Source: Adhaeribacter terrigena (GTDB lineage Bacteria > Bacteroidota > Bacteroidia > Cytophagales > Hymenobacteraceae). From it: a stretch of DNA of 64,000 nt. Made by a program: the position numbers and the translations under genes. Positions 59,692 through 64,000 of the stretch are shown here, in pieces; the first letter of the stretch is position 1; each line of letters opens with the position of its first letter. Under the pieces are notes generated by a model that was not told the DNA's origin, ran no database searches, and saw only the letters and a list, made by a program, of their open reading frames with translations. Location: the NCBI RefSeq assembly GCF_016623615.1, contig NZ_JAEHFX010000005.1, forward strand, positions 124,001 through 188,000, written 5' to 3'.

Positions 59692-60091
59692 TGTTCAGGA
59701 AAAACGTTAACTGAACGGTTTTGCCGTTGTTTGAGAACTTAACTTCGTCGCATAGATTGCGCATTAAAAAGATACCCCTTCCTCCAGGATTTTCCAGGTT
59801 TTCCACAGCAGTAGGATCCGGCAAAGATTCGGTGTCGAAACCGTGGCCTTCATCCTCCACTTCGAATTTCAACTGGTCTTCGCTTACAACTAAAGTAAGG
59901 TAAACGTTCTTGTCTTTATCGAATTTATTACCGTGGCGGATTGCGTTATTTACAGATTCCGTAACGGCAACCATAATATTACCATAGATATCGTCTTCGA
60001 TCTGGAATTTGTCTTTAGAGTTGTCTATAAAGCTTTCCACGATGCGGATATTCTCGATAATGGAAGGAATCTGAATTTTAACCTGATTCAT
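59684..60091 (-). CDS. RsbW-type ATP-binding protein (anti-sigma-factor-like)
   Basis: A 135-residue GHKL ATPase domain: N box TESVNNAIRHGNKFD at about 47-61, DEGHGFD (G1) at about 92-98 and GGRGIFLMRNLCDEV (G2) at about 114-128. It resembles RsbW/SpoIIAB anti-sigma kinases; no sigma factor or antagonist is adjacent, so the partner is unknown. It overlaps ybeY and is 44 bp from the DUF4175 gene. Confidence 0.9.
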   Translation of the reverse strand: MNQVKIQIPSIIENIRIVESFIDNSKDKFQIEDDIYGNIMVAVTESVNNAIRHGNKFDKDKNVYLTLVVSEDQLKFEVEDEGHGFDTESLPDPTAVENLENPGGRGIFLMRNLCDEVKFSNNGKTVQLTFFLNNA

Positions 60092-60134
60092 AATTTTTTA
60101 GGAGTTGGTAATAGCAGTAAGGTAATTTTAATGT

Positions 60135-63100
60135 TTAATTCTTGCCAAGTTTCTGAAAGTATTCGTTAACCTCTTGCTTATAATATGGCGAAAAGGCCGG
60201 CGAAACTGTTTTCAGAATTTCAGTTTGTTTTTGTTTTTGTTTCAAGTATTTCTCGAACGAAGGCGGAACCAGAGTTTGTTTTTCCTGGGCCGTCTGCGAT
60301 TCGCGCTTATTGTCAAGTTCTCTTTCCCGCGCCGATTTCTCTGCTTCCAGCAAACGGGTCATAATTTCCCGCTGGCGCATTACCGTTTGTTCCGTAAGTC
60401 GTTTATTAACGAGATCGGTTTCGGTTTGTTCCATCATTTTTGCCAGATCTCCGAGTTTTCCATTCCCAGGCATTTCGCCTTTCTCCTGCCCTTGCTTCTG
60501 AAGTTCTTTCAATGCCTGCCGCAAAGCTTCCTGTTGGGCTGCCAATTTAGCTAATTCTTCCGACATAGATTTACCCGGCGACTGTCCTTTTTTCAAATCT
60601 TCGATCTTTTGGTTCAGTTCCAACTGCATTTGGGCCATATTTCCCTTTTTCGGCTTCTTTCCGCCCGGTTTGCTGCAGGTCTGATCGCCTTTCATCTGCT
60701 GCGCCATCTGCTGCTGCATTTGCTTTAGCGCATCGTTAAGCATTAGCGCCAGGTTGTTTATAGAGGTCATTGCCATTTGCTGGTGACCGGCGGCTTTGCC
60801 TACGTTGCGTTCCTTAATTTCCTGCACCGCCGAATTGATGTGCTGGTTCATATTGCCCACTTCGCGCGTTACAAAAGACTGGATCTGGAATACGCGTTTA
60901 GCCAAAGCATAAAGACTATCCTGGATCATTTTGGCATCGTCTTTCAGCTTTAATTGTTGCTGGCCCAAGGCCACGAAACGTGGATCGGATTGGTTTACGG
61001 CGCGGAAATCTTTCATCAGGGCTTCTTCATCGAAGGAAAGTTTCAGCAGGTTTTCCAGGATAGCACGCAGGTCATCGAGGTTTTCCTGGGCTTCTTCCAT
61101 ATCCTGGCTTTTTTTGCTTTGCTCCATCTTCTTGGCCAGTTTATCCATTTTCTGACCAGCACTTTTCTGCGATTTCGCAGCTTTCTTGCTCTGATTCTTT
61201 TCTAACGATTCCTTTGAATCCTGCTGATCTTTTTCAATATCTTCCTGATCCTGATCGGACTGGTCCATCTCGTTTTCGCCTTTCAGGTCTTTATCAAGCT
61301 TCTGCAGTTCGTCGATATCTTTCTTTACGTCCTGGAATTCCTTATTCAGTTGCTCCTGCTCTTTCTTTAATTGCTCCGAATCGGCATTCTTTTCTTCAGA
61401 TTTCTCCCCGAGCTTCTCCTGCTCTTTCGCCATTTCCTCAAGCTGTTTCTGAGTGCTTTCCAGTTTCTGCTCGAATTGCAGTTGCTTGAAAAGCTCTAAA
61501 GCACGCTCCAGTTCTTTCTCTAAGGTATTCTCTTTATTATTAAGCTGGTCTAATAGTTTCTGAAGTTCGGGGTCGTTCTGGCGTTTTTCCTGCAGCAGTT
61601 TTTCGAGCTCTTCGTATAGTTTTTTCGTTTCCGGGTCCAGCAGTTCGTTCATCAGCTTTTGCAGTTCCTTGCTTTTCTCCGCTAATTCCTGGCTTTTTTC
61701 GTCGAAACGGTTTTCCTGCTTGGCTAATTGCTGGTTCATTTCCTGAAGCGCTTCCAGGTCTTTTTCCAGTTGTTTTTTCTTGTCAACCAAATCCTGGAGC
61801 TGCTTTTTATCCTGCCAGGTAAGTTCTTTCTTCAGCTTGAATTTATCTTCGGACTTGTTCAGTTCTTCTTTCTGCTTCAAAGTCTTTTCTAATGTCTGGG
61901 AAAGCTGGCTTTGCACTGATTTGGCGTTGGCCGCAATTTCCTCTTTCATATCCTGGCGGTTCGGCAATTTAAAGGTCTGCGTACGCGTTTTTGCCGATTT
62001 GCTGCCGTGAATGCCATCGTTATCCCACACCTGCACAAAGTATTCTAACTGGTCGCCGGGCTGCAGATTCAGATTCGTAATGTCCCACTTATGGAAATAG
62101 GTCTGGCTCACCTGCTGCGGATCGAAATGAATGGCTTTGGCTTTATAAGCCGAATTGCTTTGAGCATTGCGCGGATTGGTGATGCGGTAATTCAGATTCA
62201 GGCGGGTTAAGCCATAATCGTCGGAAATGCTGCCGCCCACTACTAAAAATTGATAAAGCGTAGTATCGTTGAAATTCTCTAAAGAAATATCTGGTACGCG
62301 ATCCGGAATAGTAGTTAACTGGTAGCTGATCTCATCTTTATTCTTGCCGTATTGATTCTGCAACTGAACCTGGTACGCCTGGCTTTGCATAATCTTCTTT
62401 GTAACCTGAAACTGGTCATCGTCTTCTTCGGCCATTACAACCTGATTCGGATTCTGGAAAGCCAAAGTCAACTTCTCGGTTTCATCGGCATCGAAATTCC
62501 ACGTTAATAAACTCCCTTCCGGAACAGTTAAGTTACCAGAATTCTCTACTGTTTCGGCAGCTTTCTTGAGATAGGTCGGATAGTTGATAACTACTTTAAA
62601 ATCTTTCAGGTTTGGCCGTGCCAGCAATTCCAGCTCATATTCATCAGAGAAAAAACCAGAGCCAGCCAGCTGGAAATCCACAGGCTTTTGCAGGTTACGG
62701 AAGTCGAAAACGTACTCATCGGCACTTACCTTTTTCAACAGCTGTTCCCGGCCATTATACACAATCGAAACTTGGTTCGGCAGCGTTTTTCCCTTCACGT
62801 TTACTTTTAGCTGGAAGTCTTCGTTCTTATACGCTTTCAGTTCCTGGTTTTCAATTACGAATTCAAACGGAGCTGGCGGCGCGTAGAATTGCTTGAAATT
62901 CACGATGCGTTCGGTGCCCTGCACAAAAATGCTAGGGTAGATCAATAAAATGCCCAGCACCACTGCCATTGGCACCAGTACATATTTCAGCAACGGCCGG
63001 TTTTCGCTCAGCTTTACGCTTTCCTTGAATTCTACACCTCTAAACTGTGAAGCCTTCTGGTTTAAGCTCGCCGCAATCAGATCGTTGGTTAAGCTTAAAT

Positions 63101-63455
63101 TCCGCAGCTGAATGGTATTTAAAAGCTTGTCACGGATCTCCGGGTAAAAGCCTCCTACTTTGCGCGCCGCTTCTTCATCTGATAATACTTTCTTCAGGTT
63201 CGTTAGAGCCAACGTTGGTACCCAAAGCCAGCGCCAGGCTGAATAAATCGCTATGCCAATGAAGCTGAAAAGTAAAAACGCCCGGACGAAATTCGGGAAG
63301 TAGAAATAATATTCGAGCAGGTTATACAGTAGGAAAAATGTAGCCAGCAAGCCCACCGAAAAAATCGCACCCTTTATCAACAGATTCAGGTAGAATTTTT
63401 TCTTAAAGGCCTGCAGCTGAAACAACAAATTGTTCAGGCTTTCTTCAGGTTGCAT
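60135..63455 (-). CDS. DUF4175-type giant membrane protein
   Basis: A 1106-residue protein. Near the N-terminus are two membrane helices (about 27-47 and 53-71) and a third at about 155-175; a beta-rich extracytoplasmic part follows (PFEFVIENQELKAYKNEDFQLKVNVKGK ...), with repeated Ig-like strands up to about 480. From about 490 to the end it is a huge charged coiled coil (KQLEKDLEALQEMNQQLAKQ; KELEKQ..EKGEM). The layout matches the DUF4175 family of Bacteroidota. Function is unknown; an envelope-spanning strut is an inference. It precedes the anti-sigma-like and ybeY genes on the same strand. Confidence 0.85.
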   Translation of the reverse strand: MQPEESLNNLLFQLQAFKKKFYLNLLIKGAIFSVGLLATFFLLYNLLEYYFYFPNFVRAFLLFSFIGIAIYSAWRWLWVPTLALTNLKKVLSDEEAARKVGGFYPEIRDKLLNTIQLRNLSLTNDLIAASLNQKASQFRGVEFKESVKLSENRPLLKYVLVPMAVVLGILLIYPSIFVQGTERIVNFKQFYAPPAPFEFVIENQELKAYKNEDFQLKVNVKGKTLPNQVSIVYNGREQLLKKVSADEYVFDFRNLQKPVDFQLAGSGFFSDEYELELLARPNLKDFKVVINYPTYLKKAAETVENSGNLTVPEGSLLTWNFDADETEKLTLAFQNPNQVVMAEEDDDQFQVTKKIMQSQAYQVQLQNQYGKNKDEISYQLTTIPDRVPDISLENFNDTTLYQFLVVGGSISDDYGLTRLNLNYRITNPRNAQSNSAYKAKAIHFDPQQVSQTYFHKWDITNLNLQPGDQLEYFVQVWDNDGIHGSKSAKTRTQTFKLPNRQDMKEEIAANAKSVQSQLSQTLEKTLKQKEELNKSEDKFKLKKELTWQDKKQLQDLVDKKKQLEKDLEALQEMNQQLAKQENRFDEKSQELAEKSKELQKLMNELLDPETKKLYEELEKLLQEKRQNDPELQKLLDQLNNKENTLEKELERALELFKQLQFEQKLESTQKQLEEMAKEQEKLGEKSEEKNADSEQLKKEQEQLNKEFQDVKKDIDELQKLDKDLKGENEMDQSDQDQEDIEKDQQDSKESLEKNQSKKAAKSQKSAGQKMDKLAKKMEQSKKSQDMEEAQENLDDLRAILENLLKLSFDEEALMKDFRAVNQSDPRFVALGQQQLKLKDDAKMIQDSLYALAKRVFQIQSFVTREVGNMNQHINSAVQEIKERNVGKAAGHQQMAMTSINNLALMLNDALKQMQQQMAQQMKGDQTCSKPGGKKPKKGNMAQMQLELNQKIEDLKKGQSPGKSMSEELAKLAAQQEALRQALKELQKQGQEKGEMPGNGKLGDLAKMMEQTETDLVNKRLTEQTVMRQREIMTRLLEAEKSARERELDNKRESQTAQEKQTLVPPSFEKYLKQKQKQTEILKTVSPAFSPYYKQEVNEYFQKLGKN

Positions 63456-63562
63456 AACTTTATAAATTCAGAAGATTTTAAAACTAATTTTAAACTGATA
63501 ATCAGCATTTTGCTACTTTCAGAAATCGGTTAACTGGCGCGATTTCCCACATTAATTAAAAC

Positions 63563-63592
63563 GACTTTTCAGCCCTGAAAGTATACCGTTTT
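63563..63592 (+). repeat. 28-bp dispersed element (R form)
   Basis: GACTTTTCAGCCCTG then AAAGTATACCGTTTT, ending 16 bp before the xth stop codon. Confidence 0.8.
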
Positions 63593-63608
63593 CCACAGCT
63601 TAGAGTTC

Positions 63609-64000
63609 TTAGTGTTCCAGCTCCAGCATAACCGGACAATGATCCGAATGCTTGGCTTCCGGTAAAATAGCGGCGCGTTTCAGTTTATCTTTCAGATTAT
63701 CGGTTGCCAGCAGATAATCGATTCGCCAGCCTAAATTCTTGCCTCTTGCGCCGGCGCGGTAACTCCACCACGTGTAATTGTGCGGTTCCTGGTTAAAGTG
63801 CCGGAAAGTATCGGTAAAGCCAGTTGCCAGGAATTTCGAAAACCAATCGCGTTCTTCCGGCAAAAAGCCCGAGCTGTTCGCATTCGATTTCGGGTTATGG
63901 ATATCGATCGGCTGGTGGCAAATATTGTAATCGCCGCAAATAACCAGGCCCGGTAATTCGGTTTTAAGTTTGTTAGCGTAGTGGTGGAAATCGGCCAGCC
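63609..64000 (-). CDS. xth: Exodeoxyribonuclease III (3' part, cut by window edge)
   Basis: The frame is open from the right window edge (complement of 64000) to TAA at 63609, about 130 residues. The portion beyond the internal Met reads LPGLVICGDYNICHQPIDIHNP, the GDxNI / IDxxxP signature of exonuclease III, and the end has WRIDYLLATDNLKDKL ... HSDHCPVMLEL with the catalytic Asp-His (SDH) of the family. It removes 3' blocks and acts as an AP endonuclease in base-excision repair. The N-terminal half is outside the window. Confidence 0.93.
   Translation of the reverse strand, partial: LADFHHYANKLKTELPGLVICGDYNICHQPIDIHNPKSNANSSGFLPEERDWFSKFLATGFTDTFRHFNQEPHNYTWWSYRAGARGKNLGWRIDYLLATDNLKDKLKRAAILPEAKHSDHCPVMLELEH

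Noticed and set aside
1-64000. CRISPR array
   Set aside because: Repeats in the window are not evenly spaced with unique spacers; no cas gene is present.
1-64000. tRNA or rRNA genes
   Set aside because: I found no cloverleaf or rRNA signature in the intergenic regions, although a covariance scan was not possible here.

Overview
The window is chromosomal DNA from a Bacteroidota bacterium, most likely order Cytophagales and close to the Hymenobacteraceae. The evidence is: type IX secretion (T9SS) C-terminal sorting domains on two secreted proteins, Bacteroidota-type -7 promoter boxes (TAnnTTTG), the conserved cluster coaX - outer-membrane protein - lptC - CNNM/CorC protein - PpiD-like isomerase - TPR protein, an eukaryote-like single-chain glycyl-tRNA synthetase, a fused two-domain oligopeptide ABC ATPase, and Shine-Dalgarno-poor leaders. 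Most genes lie on the minus strand. No tRNA, rRNA, CRISPR array, transposase or phage gene was seen. The genus is not identified.

Layout: 0.4-9.0 kb is an envelope biogenesis run (TPR protein, PpiD-like chaperone, CNNM/CBS protein, LptC, outer-membrane barrel, CoaX). 9.1-12.9 kb holds an RluB-type pseudouridine synthase with a giant repetitive N-terminus, scpB and a zinc-finger-less DksA/TraR protein. 13.3-19.7 kb has an outer-membrane lipoprotein, ribH, a YfgM-like TPR protein, pdhA, recF and a DciA/DUF721 gene. 19.8-30.3 kb carries secreted and envelope proteins (TonB-C/MORN-like, heparinase-like T9SS cargo, T9SS cargo, fasciclin), a SET protein, a hotdog thioesterase, a candidate 6S-like RNA, a rhomboid protease, a polyprenyl synthase and a PAS/CZB pair. 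31.9-40.3 kb is more accessory and in places AT-rich: an orphan immunity-like gene, rnr, a VOC protein, a zeta-toxin-like kinase with an overlapping 48-residue partner, DUF1801, and a tight three-gene cassette (phosphoribosyltransferase-like, leucine-rich repeat, NADAR) that looks like an imported conflict/defence module. 40.4-63.9 kb returns to housekeeping: oligopeptide ABC ATPase, lspA-ileS-RND transporter, glyS, PiT phosphate transporter, an Ig-like lipoprotein, a methyltransferase, mnmG, ybeY, an anti-sigma-type ATPase, a DUF4175 giant and the 3' part of xth.

The most unusual signal is noncoding. (1) A dispersed 28-30 bp element, in one orientation (A/G)(C/G)TTTTT - about 10 bases - AAAGnATA(G/C)CGTTTT, occurs about 30 times, almost always between genes. 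Many copies lie within about 10 bp of a stop codon, and several supply the T-tract of a hairpin terminator. (2) A 400-600 bp composite element is present four times (1-410, 14238-14893, 18815-19293 reversed, 49646-50201). Its roughly 110 bp core folds into nested stems, and copy 4 replaces two whole stems (and a small hairpin) with different but still complementary sequence, i.e. covariation. In the three copies that lie fully inside the window, two 28-bp elements precede this core. Together they look like an undescribed structured repeat family.
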